DNA of 64,000 bases, taken from positions 20,106,001 through 20,170,000 of the forward strand of contig CANTUV010000024.1 in assembly GCA_947685225.1 (NCBI GenBank), read 5' to 3'. Every line of letters begins with the position of its first letter. Position 1 is the first letter of the stretch. The DNA comes from Garcia nutans (lineage: Eukaryota > Streptophyta > Magnoliopsida > Malpighiales > Euphorbiaceae). A program made the translations under genes and the position numbers. Of the stretch, positions 46,517 to 59,920 are shown in pieces. The notes beneath the pieces are model-generated. The model was not told the DNA's origin. It saw nothing but the letters and a program-made list of their open reading frames with translations, and searched no databases.

Positions 46517-47450
46517 CTTTGCTTTAAAACCCCCCATGGTCGTGGCCTTCAAGGGCCACGGGTGTGGCATTGGAACTTGCTCTGTTATATCAAAATTTTT
46601 GAACACACAGTCACACTTTCAATCCCACGGTCGTGTCTCTCACTTGCCACGACCGTGGCACTCATTTTGCCTCTGCTTCGGATCAAACTCATGTATTCTA
46701 TGCTTTTAATTTCATTACACACAAACATATAGAAAATCTAAGATAATAATTGATCAAACTCAATATTTACATCAATTACCAATTCACAACCATAACATAA
46801 ACACAACTCTTACTCTTCCAACACCAAACCTAACTCCTTCTCTTCAATTTAACCCCAAAATCACAATCAATTAAACCTAACACTCTCAAACACACCACAA
46901 ACAAACATACTCATACTATCAATAATCAACCATCAAACTCAAATACAACTTAAAAGAAAATAAGAAAATCAAGTGGAAAACTTACCAAAGTTGATGAAAC
47001 TTCTTAGATTTCCAACTTGATCACTTGAAACATCCTTCAATATTGAGCTTGGAAAATCAAAAACTCTCTTTCTCTCTTGCTTTGGAGGGTGCCGACCATG
47101 AAGGAAAAGAAAAGAAGAAGAAGAAAGAATAATAGCAAAGTCAAACACTTACTAACCACTTAAACCTCCTTTTAAAATCCACCAAGCATTTTAATATTAA
47201 AATACTCTAAAAGATCCTCTTCCACTCATTAATCCAATTTCCTATTAATTAATTTAAAATAATTAATTTATCTTCTTTTGACTTCCATTTCTTTGACTTG
47301 TATATGTTGTATATATCACTATATATACAACATATACACTCTTCCCTTACCTCATTTCTCTTTCCATTTAAACATATACATTTATAACATTTAATTCAAA
47401 TATAACAATAAGTATTCCAAAACTTTTAGGGTATACTTTGGGATATTACA
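46517..47450 (-). mobile_element. E: 3' LTR, segment 2
   Basis: Resumes E's LTR after C and its TSD; matches 53721-54649. It contains GC-rich inverted pieces (CCACGGTCGTG, GCCACGACCGTGGC) at about 46540-46665 and the TATA inverted repeat at 47300-47337. Ends GATATTACA at 47450. Confidence 0.92.
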
Positions 47451-47465
47451 ATTCTCCCCCTCTAA
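47451..47465 (-). other. E: polypurine tract
   Basis: TAGAGGGGGAGAAT on the - strand directly before the 3' LTR. Confidence 0.85.
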
Positions 47466-47496
47466 AAAGAAATTTCGTCCTTGAAATTACTTGATA

Positions 47497-50400
47497 TCAA
47501 GTATGAAACAGCTGGGGATACTGATCTCGCATCGCTTGGTCACTCTCCCAAGTTGCCTCTTCCTTCGCATGATTCTTCCAAAGAACCTTTACAAGTGGCA
47601 CTTTCTTATTTCTCAGCTCTTTCACTTCATGTGCCAAAATAGCAACTGGTTCTTCTTCAAAAGTCAAATCCAGATTCACTTCAATAGATTCAACGGACAT
47701 AACATGAGATGGATCTGATCTATACCTCCGCAGCACAGAAACATGGAAGACATTGTGAATTCTATCCAACTCAGGCGGCAAAGCAATTCGATAAGCAACT
47801 GGTCCAACTCTTTCTAATACTTCGTAAGGTCCAATAAAACGAGGACTTAGCTTCCCTTTTCTGCCAAATCTCAAAATCTTTTTCCAAGAAGACACTTTCA
47901 GAAATACTTTATCTCCAACATCAAACTCTATGTCTCTCCTCTTCAAATCTGAATAAGATTTATGCCGATCTGAAGCTGCTTTCAACCGATCCCGAATTAT
48001 TTTCACTTTCTCTTCTGTTTCTTTAATCAAATCAGGACCCACCAATTTGCCTTCTCCAACTTCATTCCAACATAGAGGCATTCTACATCTTCTACCATAC
48101 AATGCCTCCTATGGTGCCATTTTAATACTAGACTGATAACTATTGTTATAAGCAAATTCCATTAATGGAAAAAATCTGTCCCAACTTCCAGAGAATTCAA
48201 TGACACAACTTCTCAACATTTCTTCTAAAATCTGTATCACTCTCTCTGACTACCCATCTGTCTGCGGATGAAAAGCAGTGCTAAAGTGCAATTGAGAACC
48301 CAAAGCACCATGTAAACTTTTCCAAAACTTTGAAGTAAACCGAGGATCTCGATCAGACACCAAAGAAATTAGAACTCCATGCAACTTCACTATCTCATTG
48401 ATATATAGCTCAGCCAACTTCTCAAGAGAATAATCCATTCTAACTGGAAAAAAATGAGCTGTCTTTGTCAACCGATCAACAATCACCCAAATAGCATCAT
48501 GCTTCTTTTGAGTCAAAGGCAACCAGACACAAAATCCATTGTCACACGTTCCCATTTCCATTCAGGCAATGATAAACGTTGAAGCAACCCTATTGGAACT
48601 TGATGCTCAGCTTTCACCCTCTGACAAGTGAGATATTTGGATACAAATTCCACTATGTCCCTCTTCATACCTGACCACCAATAATGTTGCTTCAAAACCT
48701 GATACATCTTTGTACTCCCAGGGTGCATAACAAAAACCGACTGGTGTGCTTCCTCTGAAATACTCTTTCTCAATCTTGCATCATTAGGAACACACAATCT
48801 ATCCTTGAACCAAAGGCTACCATTATCTCTTATATGGAAATCTCGGTTCTCCCCATTTTGGCAATCTGAAACAATCTTCTGAATATTCTCATCAACCAAT
48901 TGAGCCTCTTTAATCTGATCCAACAACACCGGTCTCAACTGCAATTGAGCTAACAACGCACCATCAACACCTGATTCAAAACTAGCATGCAACGCTCTCA
49001 ACTCAATAAGCAACGAGAGCGAATAAATAGTCAAACCTGCCAAAGACTTCCGACTCAAGGCATCCGCAACAACATTTACCTTACCAGGATGATAATCAAT
49101 CAAGCAGTCGTAATCTTTGATCAGCTCCAACCATCATCTTTGCCGAAGATTCAGCTCCCTCTGAACACCCAAATATTTCAAACTCTTATGATCTGTATAG
49201 ATAAAACACTTCTCTCCATACAAGTAATGTTGCCAAATCTTCTAAGCAAAAACTATGGCTGCTAACTCCAAATAATGCATCGGATAATTAAGCTCATGTG
49301 GCTTCAACTGTCGAGAAGCATAAGCTATAACTTTACCCTCTTGCATCAAAACACAACCTAAGCCATTATGTGAAGCATCACTATAAATTACATATGGTTT
49401 ATCTTCCACAGGCAATGTAAGAACAGGAGTTTGAGTCAACATTTCCTTCAACTGTTCAAAACTAGCTTAACACTGATCTGTCCATACAAATCTAACTCCC
49501 TTTTGAAGTAATCTAGTGAGTGGAGTAGCTATCAAAGAAAAACCTTTCACAAAGCGTCGATAATAGCCTGCCAAACCCAGAAAACTTCTAACTTCGGTCA
49601 CAGACTTTGGTGGACTCCAATTCAAAATGGCCTCAACTTTACTCGGATCAACTCTTATACCATCTGCTGAAACTATATGACCCAGAAAAGTCACTTGATC
49701 AAGCCAAAACTCACACTTCGACAGCTTAGCATACAATTGCTTTTCTCTCAGGGTCTGCAACACAATCCGCAAATGCTTGTCATGATCCTCTTCATTACAT
49801 GAATACACCAAAATATCATCAATGAAGACCACCACAATCTGATCTAGGAAGGGCCTAAACACCCTATTCATCAAATCCATGAAAGCTGTAGGTGCATTCG
49901 TCAATCCAAAAGGCATTACCAAAAACTCATAATGCCCATACCTTGGGCGAAAAGCTATCTTAGGAACATCTTCAACTCTGACTCTCAACTGATGGTACCC
50001 TGATCTCAAATCAATCTTGGAAAATAATGCTGCTCCCTTCAACTGATCGAAGAGATCATCTATCCTAGGCAAAGGATACTTATTCTTGATAGTCACCTTA
50101 TTCAATTGCCTATAATCGATGCACAACCTCAAAGTACCATCCTTCTTCTTTACAAACAAAACAGGAGCTCCCCACGGAGAAACACTAGGGCGAACAAACC
50201 CTTTATCCAACAACTCCTGCAACTGCACCTTTAACTCTCTCAACTCAGCAGGTGCCATTTGATAAGGAGTAATAGAGATGGGAGTGGTACCAGGCAACAA
50301 ATCGATACCAAACTCAACCTCTCTCTCAGGGGGTAACCCTGGCAACTCCTCTTGAAAAACATCTAAAAATTCTGCAACTGTGGTTATACTATCAAGATGA

Positions 50401-50899
50401 GAATCGACTACTCTGGTATCCACAACATGAGCAAGATAAGCATCACACCCTTTTCTAATCAACTTACTAGCTGCAACAGCTGAAACAAACAAGGATGCAA
50501 GTTGTCTATGCTCACTAGATACCTTCACTGGTTCTCAAGGTAACACACTTCTTTTGACAGTCTACTACAACTCCATGCTTAGACAACCAATCCATACCAA
50601 AGATCAAATCATACTCCTTAAAAGGCATTTCAATCAAATCACCACGAAACTCCTCACCTTGCACCACAACTACACTATCATGATGCACCTTGCTAACAAC
50701 CACACTATGCCCTAAAGGATTTGTCACCAACACATCAAATCCTAAGGACTCTGAATGCAATTTAGACACAGGCAAGATAGATGCACTTATGTATGAATGA
50801 GTAGATCCTAGATCAATCAAAGCAAGAACTGAAATACCAAATAAAGAAAATGTACCCGCAATGACTGCTGAAGCATCCGGTTGCCTCTGCATCACATAC
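47497..50899 (-). pseudogene. E: broken pol (PR to chromodomain)
   Basis: Same domain order as D and C. Protease site reads LIDLGSTHS. RT is the best-preserved part (353 codons open, FIDDILVYS kept). Breaks: a short deletion with frame loss near 50525, TAA at 49467-49469 (CAA), TAG near 49242, TGA at 49134-49136 (same codon as C), a frame change near 48530, TAG at 48250-48252 (same codon as C), and TAG near 48106. The C-terminal part, including GPY/F and the chromodomain (47497-48102), is open. The stops shared with C are discussed in the findings. Confidence 0.92.
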
Positions 50900-52131
50900 A
50901 CTCGCTGAGAAGACCCAACCTCATCTGGCCTACTGCCTCCGGATGTAGAGCCTCCTCTCTGACTGATCCCAGGTCGACCAACTCTACTAACACCTCTACC
51001 ACTTCGACCTCCTCTCACACTAGGTCGAGAAACTGCATAATCTGCCTGCCTATGCTCCTGCATCTCAGGACAATCTCTAATGAAATGGTCAGGCAATCCA
51101 CATCTGAAACACACAGCTGATCCACCAATCTTCCAACAAACACCCCCATGCATCCTACCACAATGAACACATGTAGGTGGAGTAGACCTCTGAACCACTG
51201 GAGTCGGAGCACTAGCTACAGAAACTGTAGGTCTCGGTCTCTACCTCTGATACTGAATTGACCTACCCGACTGCCTCTGGCTCCTACTGACTCTTGGAAC
51301 AAAACTTCCTCAGCCTCTCTTCATAGATGAAGACCCTGCCTCAAACTGGGATCTCCTAACTCTGGTCTCCTCTTCAGTAGCAGCTGCTGCAATAGCCTGT
51401 GCTCTCTCAACACTTCTGGCTGCTGCAACAAGCTGGGAAAGATCCTGATACCGGGAACCAGCAACAATACACATAATAGAGGGCCTCAATCCCTCCTCAA
51501 ATCTCCTACACCGGTCAATCTCATCAGAAATAATCCCACCAGCATAGTGACTCAACCGGATGAACTCTACCTCATACTCTGTCACAGTCCAGTTATCTTG
51601 TCTCAGATTCAGAAATTCCATCTTCTTAGCATCCTTATACTCCCTCTGAGTATATTTCTGCTCAAACACCCGCAGAAAATCACTATAAAACAAAGTCGTT
51701 GGATCATCCATGGCATGTGGAACTCTCTTCCACCAATCATAAGCATCTTTCTGCATAAGGGATATAGCATAATCAAATTTCTCTTCAGGAGTGGCTTGCA
51801 GCTGGATGAATACCCTCTGAACTCTATCCAACCACTGCTCAGCTACTACAGGATCTGTAGTTCCAAGGAAATCTTCAGCCCCAAATTTTCTCAATTTATC
51901 ATAATGCCTCACCAGTACATGTGGCTGTGGTGGCGGTGGCTGTACTGGAGCTTGCCTCAACAATTCTACCACATGCCGTAACCAAACCGGCGGAATCTCA
52001 TCAGTAGCGGATCTCTCTGGCACAAGAGTAGGTGCCTCACTAGCTCTCTCAACCCTAGCCCCATCTCTACCCTTTTCAGGAGCTACACTCTCAACACTAC
52101 CTTCTATGGACTGACGTGACTGAGACGCCAT
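50900..52131 (-). pseudogene. E: broken gag (capsid and zinc knuckle)
   Basis: ATG at 52129-52131 (MASQSRQSIEG). The capsid domain is open to TGA at 51310-51312 (an arginine codon in D). A TAG at 51241-51243 follows (same codon as C at 30038). The zinc knuckle CFRCGLPDHFIRDC and the rest of gag are open from 51198 onward. Two stops therefore separate capsid from nucleocapsid. Confidence 0.9.
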
Positions 52132-52282
52132 CACTACCTATATCTGCAAACACAGCAGAAAATACCTCATCAAAGATCAGAGACTGCCAATACCAAAACA
52201 TGTATCTTATTTAAAAAAATATTTTAAAACTCAAAATTTTCTTTTTCTTACAATTTACCTAGGTTGAGAATCTCAAACCTAG

Positions 52283-52294
52283 GCTCTGATACCA
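52283..52294 (-). other. E: primer-binding site
   Basis: TGGTATCAGAGC on the - strand, 7 bases after the 5' LTR. Confidence 0.92.
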
Positions 52295-52557
52295 AAACAG
52301 TTGTAACACCCCTATATCCCGTATACACACACTACATACTACTACTAGATACAGGAGTGTCATGATTTACTAAATAAACAAATCTTTTCATTTAGCAATA
52401 ATATATAAACCCAATTTTATCTTCTTCTGCAATAATATAAGAAAACTTAAAATACTTCATAAAGTTTATACATGTTTGGCAGTTTATCTCTGATCTTTAA
52501 GCCCACAATCAACACTTCAAAGTCTAGACTCGATTCTCCAGTTCTACCCTATCACCT

Positions 52558-52595
52558 GCGCGATGAACCACAATCGCGCTAAGCCATAGGCTTAG
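52558..52595 (-). promoter_or_regulatory. paired hairpin motif in E 5' LTR
   Basis: Stem 1 CTAAGCCTATGGCTTAG and stem 2 GCGCGA...TCGCGC on the - strand, then AGGTGA. Identical to C in stem 1. The 3' LTR copy (25446-25483) has two changes that weaken it. Confidence 0.65.
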
Positions 52596-54498
52596 TGGTA
52601 CAAACCACAATAACAATATGCTTTAATGCAATGTCAATGTCATACTTTCAAGCAATAGAGATCATATTCAAAAATGCTATATTTCATAACAATACATTTC
52701 ATTATCTTATTTAATTATTTTACCATTTATTATTCACATTGAAACAAAGACAAGCATGGGCCCAAAAAGGATCTAATATGTTATTCAAAATTCAGAGTTA
52801 CTGCTTTGGTCCATAATCACAATCATCAAGCCCATAGGCGATACATATATATATATATCTATCCATGTATAGTGTAACAGACCCAGTCTCTTGGACCTAA
52901 ACCCTGCTAGACCCTAGGGCCCCAATATCTTGGTCCTCAACTCGGCTAGACTGTTGCTATTTTTGAGGCTTACGACCCAGTCTTTTCACCCCAAAAACAT
53001 TAGATTTCACATTTATCAGCTGGACTCGGCTTACGACCCGGTCTTTTCACCTGTCCAGCAATTCATAGGCATGCCGCCAAACCCAGAACTCTGAAAATTG
53101 AATAACATACTTGGCACACAATTAATTCATTTATTTCGTTATCAATCTCTTTCACAATGCATTTCTCATTTCATTTCTCATAATTAAACTAGGCAATCAT
53201 GCCCCAATTATTTCATTTGCATTATCATAGCCAACAACAATGGCTTCACATCTCATCATTAAAGTATACACAACCAAATGCATTGAACATACATTTTGAA
53301 GGATCATCATATTTTTCACATTATCCAAATCATAACATTAATCCAATATATTAACAATGAAATATATTACTTAACACATTTAAAACCAAATGTGTTAAGT
53401 CTCAAAATCATGTAAATGTATGCAACCATGTAAGTTTGTACTTACCTCAAGAGCAACTCACAGCAATCTATACACTTCCTCTTCCAAGAATTCTTCACTA
53501 CTTGGATTAGGGCAACTCAACCTCTTCACAACCTAATCTAAAAGAAAATAATACACATTTACTTATAGATACACATGAATTTCAATACAATTATTCACTT
53601 ATTAGTCTCATACTAGGCCCGTAGATCATAAATTACAAGCCAGAACCACTATATAGGTCCCCACGGGCTTGGCCTCACAACCCCATGACCGTGGGATAGC
53701 GAACGAGTCTGTCCACTTTGCTTTAAAACCCCCCATGGTCGGGGCATTCAAGGGCCATGGGCGTGGCATTGGAACTTGCTCTGTTATATCAAAATTTTTG
53801 AAGACACAGTCACACTTTCAATCCCACGGTCGTGTCCCTCACTTGCCACGACCGTGGCACTCATTTTGCCTCTGCTTCGGATCAAACTCATGTATTCTAT
53901 GCTTTTAACTTCATTACACACAAACATATAGAAAATCTAAGATAATAATTGATTAAACTCAATATTTACATCAATTACCAATTCACAACCATAAAATAAA
54001 CACAACTCTTACTCTTCCAACACCAAACCTAACTCCTTCTCTTCAATTCAACCCCAAAATCACAATCAATTAAACCCAACACTCTCAAACACACCACAAA
54101 CAAACATACTCATACTATCAATAATCAACCATCAAACTCAAATACAACTTAAAAGAAAACAAGAAAATCAAGTGGAAAACTTACCAAAGTTGATGAAACT
54201 TCTTAGATTTCCAACTTGATCACTTGAAACATCCTTCAATCTTGAGCTTGGAAAATCAAAAACTCTCTTTCTCTCTTGCTTTGGAGGGTGCCAGCCATGA
54301 AGGAAAAGAAAAGAAGAAGAAGAAAGAATAATAGCAAAGTCAAACACTTACTAACCACTTAAACCTCCTTTTAAAATCCACCAAGCATTTTAATATTAAA
54401 ATACTCTAAAATATCCTCTTCCACTCATTAATCCAATTTCCTATTAATTAATTTAAAATAATTAATTTATCTTCTTTTGACTTCCATTTCTTTGACTT

Positions 54499-54536
54499 GT
54501 ATATGTTGTATATATCACTATATATACAACATATAC
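54499..54536 (-). promoter_or_regulatory. perfect 16-bp TATA inverted repeat in E 5' LTR
   Basis: Arms GTATATGTTGTATATA (54499-54514) and TATATACAACATATAC (54521-54536) pair perfectly around TCACTA. Also at 47300-47337. Position relative to the CT-rich leader is as in C. Confidence 0.6.
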
Positions 54537-54649
54537 ACTCTTCCCTTACCTCATTTCTCTTTCCATTTAAACATATACATTTATAACATTTAATTCAAAT
54601 ATAACAATAAGTATTCCAAAACATTTAGGGTATACTTTGGGATATTACA

Positions 54650-54777
54650 TAACACAACACGGGTAACACGGGCATCCTAACTCACGTACACGATGCAAAC
54701 TAATATGATGCAATGGGTAAAATCATTATAAGAAAGAATAGAATAATATAAAGACCAACGGAATCAACTTCTCTTGT
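54650..54777 (-). other. B: leader, outer part (with E's right TSD)
   Basis: Continues B's leader from 25060. Matches A at about 7505-7618 (AAGTTGATTCCGTTGGTCTT; CGTGAGTTAGGATGCC). TAACA 54650-54654 is E's right TSD. Confidence 0.75.
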
Positions 54778-54794
54778 CCACAGTGGAGTCGCCA
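54778..54794 (-). other. B: primer-binding site (Tat type)
   Basis: TGGCGACTCCACTGTGG on the - strand, one base after the LTR end. Sequences beginning TGGCGACTC are common PBSs of plant Tat-lineage elements; I did not verify which tRNA it matches. Confidence 0.65.
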
Positions 54795-54795
54795 C

Positions 54796-56999
54796 TGTGA
54801 GCGAGGATTTTCGCCCCCACTCCCGGTGGAATGGTTCTTGCGACTTCGGCACTGTTTAGGCTCGGGGCCTTAGAGAACACGGACCTAAGTCCGGAGAAAA
54901 TGGAGTCGCCACCCGGACGGGCCGGGAAAAAGAAAGGGGTGGATGACTCGATTCCTAAGGAATCCCCAACCCCTTAATGGTTTCAGAAAGTTGGGTACGT
55001 GTGGCGAATGTGAGAAATGGCCCAGGAACCCCACAACGCCCGGTTCATTGGAACCGGCCTCCTTTACAGGTCTTAATATTATAAAATTCTTAAGTATAAT
55101 AACATTATCCATATTATACAGAATAAAAAGAAAGCATCATTATATTAAAATCAAACAATGTCCAAACAAAGTAAATAAATGGACACCCATCCAAGGATGG
55201 AAACATGTCCTTACATAACATGCCTAAATAGGACACCCACCAAAAGGTAGAAACATGCCCTTTACATAGGTTCTAAAATAGAAAAGCAAATTAAATTACA
55301 TGATGTTTAACTAGTGAGGTACCCACCAAGTGGAAACATACCTCTTACAACTTTTGGAAATCTAAATTAATTGATAAAAATAAATAATCATTCATCATAA
55401 ATAAATCATTCATCAAAGCTATTAATCAAGATATAAAATAAACATCCATCCATGATAAATTAAATAAATCAAGTATTGAGTTCAAATAAATTAAAGAAAA
55501 ATCAAGTATGGAATTGAATAAAGCAAATAAAAGTTCAAGCATAGCTACTATTTCCATTTAGGGTTCTTTATCTCATGTGTTATGGTTTTGGAAATTCTAA
55601 AGTTAAGCTACTGTGACTGTTTAGGGAATTAAAATATATTAGGGTTTTATGTTTTTTAAAGGTTGGTAAGACACTTTGATTAAACAAATTAAGATTTGAA
55701 TGGTGAAATCATGAAACTAGGGTCTTAAATACCTTAAAATACTTTAATTTGTGATTTTTGGTTTATTGAACTTTAAGCTACTGTCTAATTTTTGAGTTTT
55801 TATGTTTTTATGTTTTTTAATGTTTTAAAAGGATTAGGGTTCATAAAAATTATGGTTTAGGGTTTTAAAAGGATTAGGGTTCATTATTTTAGGTTTAAAA
55901 GTTGAATTTTGAATTTTAGGATTTTAGAATTTAGGTCACGGGTAAAAGATTTGAATTAGGGTTTTAGAAATCAATTTGATAATTTTATGAATTTTATGAA
56001 TTTAAACAAACGGATTGAAGTTTTTATAAGTAGAAAAGATGTTTTTTAAGGCTTTTTGATTGAAATAGAACCTACTTTAATATTTTAATAGAAACAGAAT
56101 TTGATTTTTGTTTTATTGAAAAATATGTTCACTTAGAGTTTTAAGATTTTTAAGAAGAAAAGATAATAATTTTAAGTCTTTTTAGAAAAGAAGGTCAAGT
56201 TTTAGTGTTTTAACTTTGGAAAACTAAATTAAAGTTCTAAGATTTTAACTTTTGAAAAACACAAAGAAACTCTAGTTTTGCTACTATGTAAAAAAATTAG
56301 AATTTAGAATTTCATACCTTCTTTTGTAAGTTGCTCCAAAAACAATTATTCTTGGATGAACTAGCTCCAAAGACAAGCCTTTGAAATCCCCTCCCAACGT
56401 GATGCTGCTGTTCCAAAAAATATTTAAATTCAATTTCTTCTTTTCCTTCCTTGATTTGGTTTCAAACTTTCCAAACTCCCCTTGGATTTGTTCACTCTTC
56501 GCCCCCTCTATTTTCAATGCCTTTTGTCCTTATTTATAATGGTTTAAGGTTATTTTTCCTAATTATACACAGCAAGTGATATTAATAAAAAAAAGAAATT
56601 AAAACCTAATTGGATTAGGTTTCGAAAAATTTGCGTCGAAAAATTTTGCGCTGGCAAAAACTGTGGCAGCGGGCCAATTTTGGGCCAGTGGGCGTGTCGC
56701 CTGCAGGAATTTCCTGTGGGAAGTTATTTCGCCTGCAGGAATTTCCTGTGGGAAGTTATTTCGCCCGCAGGCCTGCGGGTGAAGTGCTGGGCCTACGGGC
56801 GTGCCGCGCGCAGGAAATTCCTGCGGGCAAAATGCCCACGGGCCCGCACGACTGCTTTTCGCTGCCAATTTTTTTTTACTCCGATTTTATTTTTATTTTT
56901 TTAATTTTTATTTGTTTATTTTCATTTTTATTAATAAAAATTAGATACTAAGGTAAAAATTACTTAATTAAAATTATTTTGGACCAATTAGACAACAAA
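54796..56999 (-). mobile_element. B: 5' LTR, main segment
   Basis: TGTGAGCGAGG... on the + strand; colinear with 16766-18966. It has an extra copy of a GC-rich piece (CCTGCAGGAATTTCCTGTGG, twice, 56701-56761). Interrupted at 56999 by H; ACAAA (56995-56999) is H's left TSD. Confidence 0.9.
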
Positions 57000-57333
57000 T
57001 GTAATATCCCGATGCATGCCCCAGAAGTTTTGTATGTTGTTGTTGTTGTTGTTGTTGTTGGTTTAAATTGAGAAAAGAAAATATATGTATATGTGTTTTG
57101 GGGAAATTTAGGGTTTAGAGACAAGTTTATATGTTGTGTATATGGTGATATATATAACATATAAAATGGTCAAAGAGAGAAAGAGTCAATGCAAGAGGAG
57201 ATATTTTTATATGGTATGTGAAATTACTTAATTGGGTTTATAAGAGACAAAAGCTAAGTTAAGTGATGAGGGGTATATGAGTAATTGCTGAAAATGAAAT
57301 GCTTGGTGGAGGATTTTTGGAAATAAGTAATTA

Positions 57334-57371
<38 letters not shown>

Positions 57372-59915
57372 GTGTATATATGTGGCTATCGTGGAAGAGG
57401 AAAAAGGAAATCAAGATATTGTCTTCTTCTTCTTCTTCTTCTCCTTTTTGGTTCTTGCACGAGAAAGAGAGAGAGAGAGGTAGAGAGATGAGAAGATCTT
57501 CACCAAAACCTTAGGGTTTTAAGAGAATTGAAGGAAGAATCAAAGGATTAAGTTGAAGATTTGGTGGAATTCATCAATTGAGGTAAGTACTTACTTGTTT
57601 TCACTTGTTAATGTTTGAAGTGGTGTTTGAGATAGGTTGTGATGGATTGATTTTATGATTTGGTGTGTTATATATGTGTTTACAAGTATTGAAATTGATT
57701 ATAAGCTAAAGGATTGAATTGGTGTTGATTTTGTTGTAAAGATGGTAAGTTAAGTGGATTTGGATAGTGAAATATCAAGAGTGATGATGATTTTAGGATT
57801 TTGAAATGGTAAATGATTCAATGTGTTGTTAATGTGTAATATTGTGATTTATATGCATTTGAATGAGGTTGTGTTGTGTATAATGTGTTTAAATGCAATT
57901 GAAAGAGGTTTAGCCACATTTAGGGTTTATGCATGAGAGATACGTAAGTTGGAGCGGTCGCTATTATTCATGTGCGGTCGTTATTATTATTGTGCGGTCG
58001 CGACTTAGGTCGGGCTTCTGGCCGCGAAACCTACTGTAATAAGGTTTCATTGTGTGATTGTATGGGGCGGTCGTACTCAGGTGAGGCGCGACCGCTAGAA
58101 AGGTTCTATTCACCTTATTGGAAGCAATCTAATTCTACAACCAGATTTTCAAATACATGTTAAATAGATCATCCATTTGAGTTGTCAAGGATCAAAATAG
58201 ATATCATTTGTCTAACATCATTGTTGAATCATGAAATGTGAAATGATATGGAATTGATAATACATATGATACTATAGGAACCAAGTTATGTATTATGCAT
58301 TGTCAATCTTGTGAATGTCAATTTGTTATATGAATAATGTACATTGTAATGTTACATCAATGATGCTATATGTAAAATGTGAAGAAGAGGATGAAGTAAT
58401 TGATTATAGATAGCTTGGTGGGAGTAACTCTAAAGAGTGAAGGAGATGAGGATCATCCAAAAAGGTATGTACAATGCAATTTATAATTATGTGAATAATA
58501 TGATTGAATAATGACATGTTTGCCTAGTTAATGTAATTAATGTGGTATATATCAATGATGGAATATGACATGTAAAGGATATGATGAGGTAAATGATTAT
58601 GTATGTAAAAGATGAATTGCTATAATGTGGATTGAAATATGGTATGAAGCCATTGTGGTTGGCTATGTTAACTCAAATGTGATGTGAAGCCATTGTGATT
58701 GGCTATGATGATTCAATTGAAAGAAACAAGGCATGTTTGCTTAAATGAAATGAGAAATGAATTGAGAAAGAAATGTAAAATGATTGTGTATCTAATATGT
58801 TGATTCAACTTTCAGAGTTCTGCATTTGGCGGCATGCCTATGAATCACTGGATAGGCGAAATGGGAGGCCCGTAAGCCGAATCCAGTTGAAAAATGTGAT
58901 TCTTGGAATGATGGTGAAATGGGAGGCCCGTAAACCACTTCCAAATGAAATATGAAATGTGAAGTTTGTGAGGTGAAATGGGAGGCCCGTAAACCTCATA
59001 AACAAGTAACAGTCTAGTCGGGTTGAGGATCTCCTCGATTAGTCGGGTTGATGGTCCAAGAGACTGGGTCTGTTACGCTATCCATGGATAGAGATATGAT
59101 ATGATATATGTTGCCTACGGGGCTAGACACATGGTGTCACTATTGACCAAAGCAGTAACTCTGATCTTTGAATAACATATTAGTGTTTGTTGGGCCCGAG
59201 TCTGTCTTTGTTGTCCATGTGATATACAAATGTTGAATTAAATGAATAATGAGATCTATGATTGACTTTGTTGACAATGTGACTTATGATTGGTGAATTG
59301 TGAATTGAACAAGGTTATGAAGTATGATATTTAATGTGTATGTATTGATATGTTGATTATGAAGTATGTTGTGGAATGTGTGTTTATGAAATATGATTTA
59401 GTTGAGATATATGAAAGGTACAATCTAAATGAAAAGATATGATGGAAGCTAAGGTTACATGGAATTGATATATCATTATATGTTAGTATTTTTATAATGT
59501 ATGTGTATATTTTATATTTGTACTACTAAGCTCTCGGGCTTAGCGCGGTTATATGATCGCGCAGGTGACCAGGTGAAAGATATGAAGTCCTTCGTTATGC
59601 CACGAGAAGAGTAAGAGTTTATCGAGACCAACTAGAGGGTGATGCATACATGTATAATTTAATTATGATGTATTCTATCAAAAATGTATTCATTTGTATA
59701 AATGATGTTTTGAGAAAGATAAGATTATGGTATATTTATAAGATCATTAAAAGTATATCAAATTTGTAAATGTTCTTTAAAATAATGTATTGTGGTTTGA
59801 GCTATGTTAAAGGTTTTTAAATTGTAACGAAAAATGACATCCTTATACTTTATATACTTACTGTACGTATACCAGGTATATGTATAGTACTTATATGGAG
59901 TATCGGGGTGTTTCA
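57000..59915 (+). mobile_element. H: solo LTR of a Tekay-type element (2916 bp)
   Basis: TGTAATATCCCG...GGGGTGTTTCA flanked by TSD ACAAA (56995-56999 and 59916-59920), with no PBS, PPT or internal sequence, so it is a product of LTR-LTR recombination. It contains (GTT)n at about 57038-57060, (ATT)n at 57330-57368, repeated GCGGTCG/GTGCGGTCG at 57954-58095, splice-like sites at 57583, 58465 and 58815, three copies of GTGAAATGGGAGGCCCGTAA or close variants (58856-58995), GGCGGCATGCC, ACCAAAGCAGTAACTCTG and the paired hairpin. Confidence 0.92.
59526..59562 (+). promoter_or_regulatory. paired hairpin motif in solo LTR H
   Basis: Stem 1 CTAAGCTCTCGGGCTTAG and stem 2 GCGCGGTTATATGATCGCGC, then AGGTGACC. 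The loops differ from those in C and D; the stems are kept. Confidence 0.65.
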
Positions 59916-59920
59916 ACAAA

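Larger units (their letters stand above)
25066..54649 (-). mobile_element. E: degenerate Tekay/Del-type chromovirus (outer frame)
   Basis: TSD TAACA at 25061-25065 and 54650-54654. The 5' LTR is 52302-54649. The 3' LTR is 25066-26603 joined to 46517-47450, split by C. The interior, 47451-52301, has PPT, broken gag-pol and PBS. When E and its duplicated TSD are removed, B's leader becomes continuous and matches A, which confirms the junction. Confidence 0.92.
52302..54649 (-). mobile_element. E: 5' LTR (2348 bp), uninterrupted
   Basis: TGTAACACCCC...GATATTACA on the + strand, followed by TSD TAACA. It lacks two pieces present in the 3' LTR (near 52345 and after 52460). It preserves the empty site into which C inserted in the other LTR (about 53713-53717). 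Splice-like borders on the - strand: donor at 54184, acceptor at 53533-53534, donor at 53444-53445, acceptor at 53091-53092. Confidence 0.93.
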
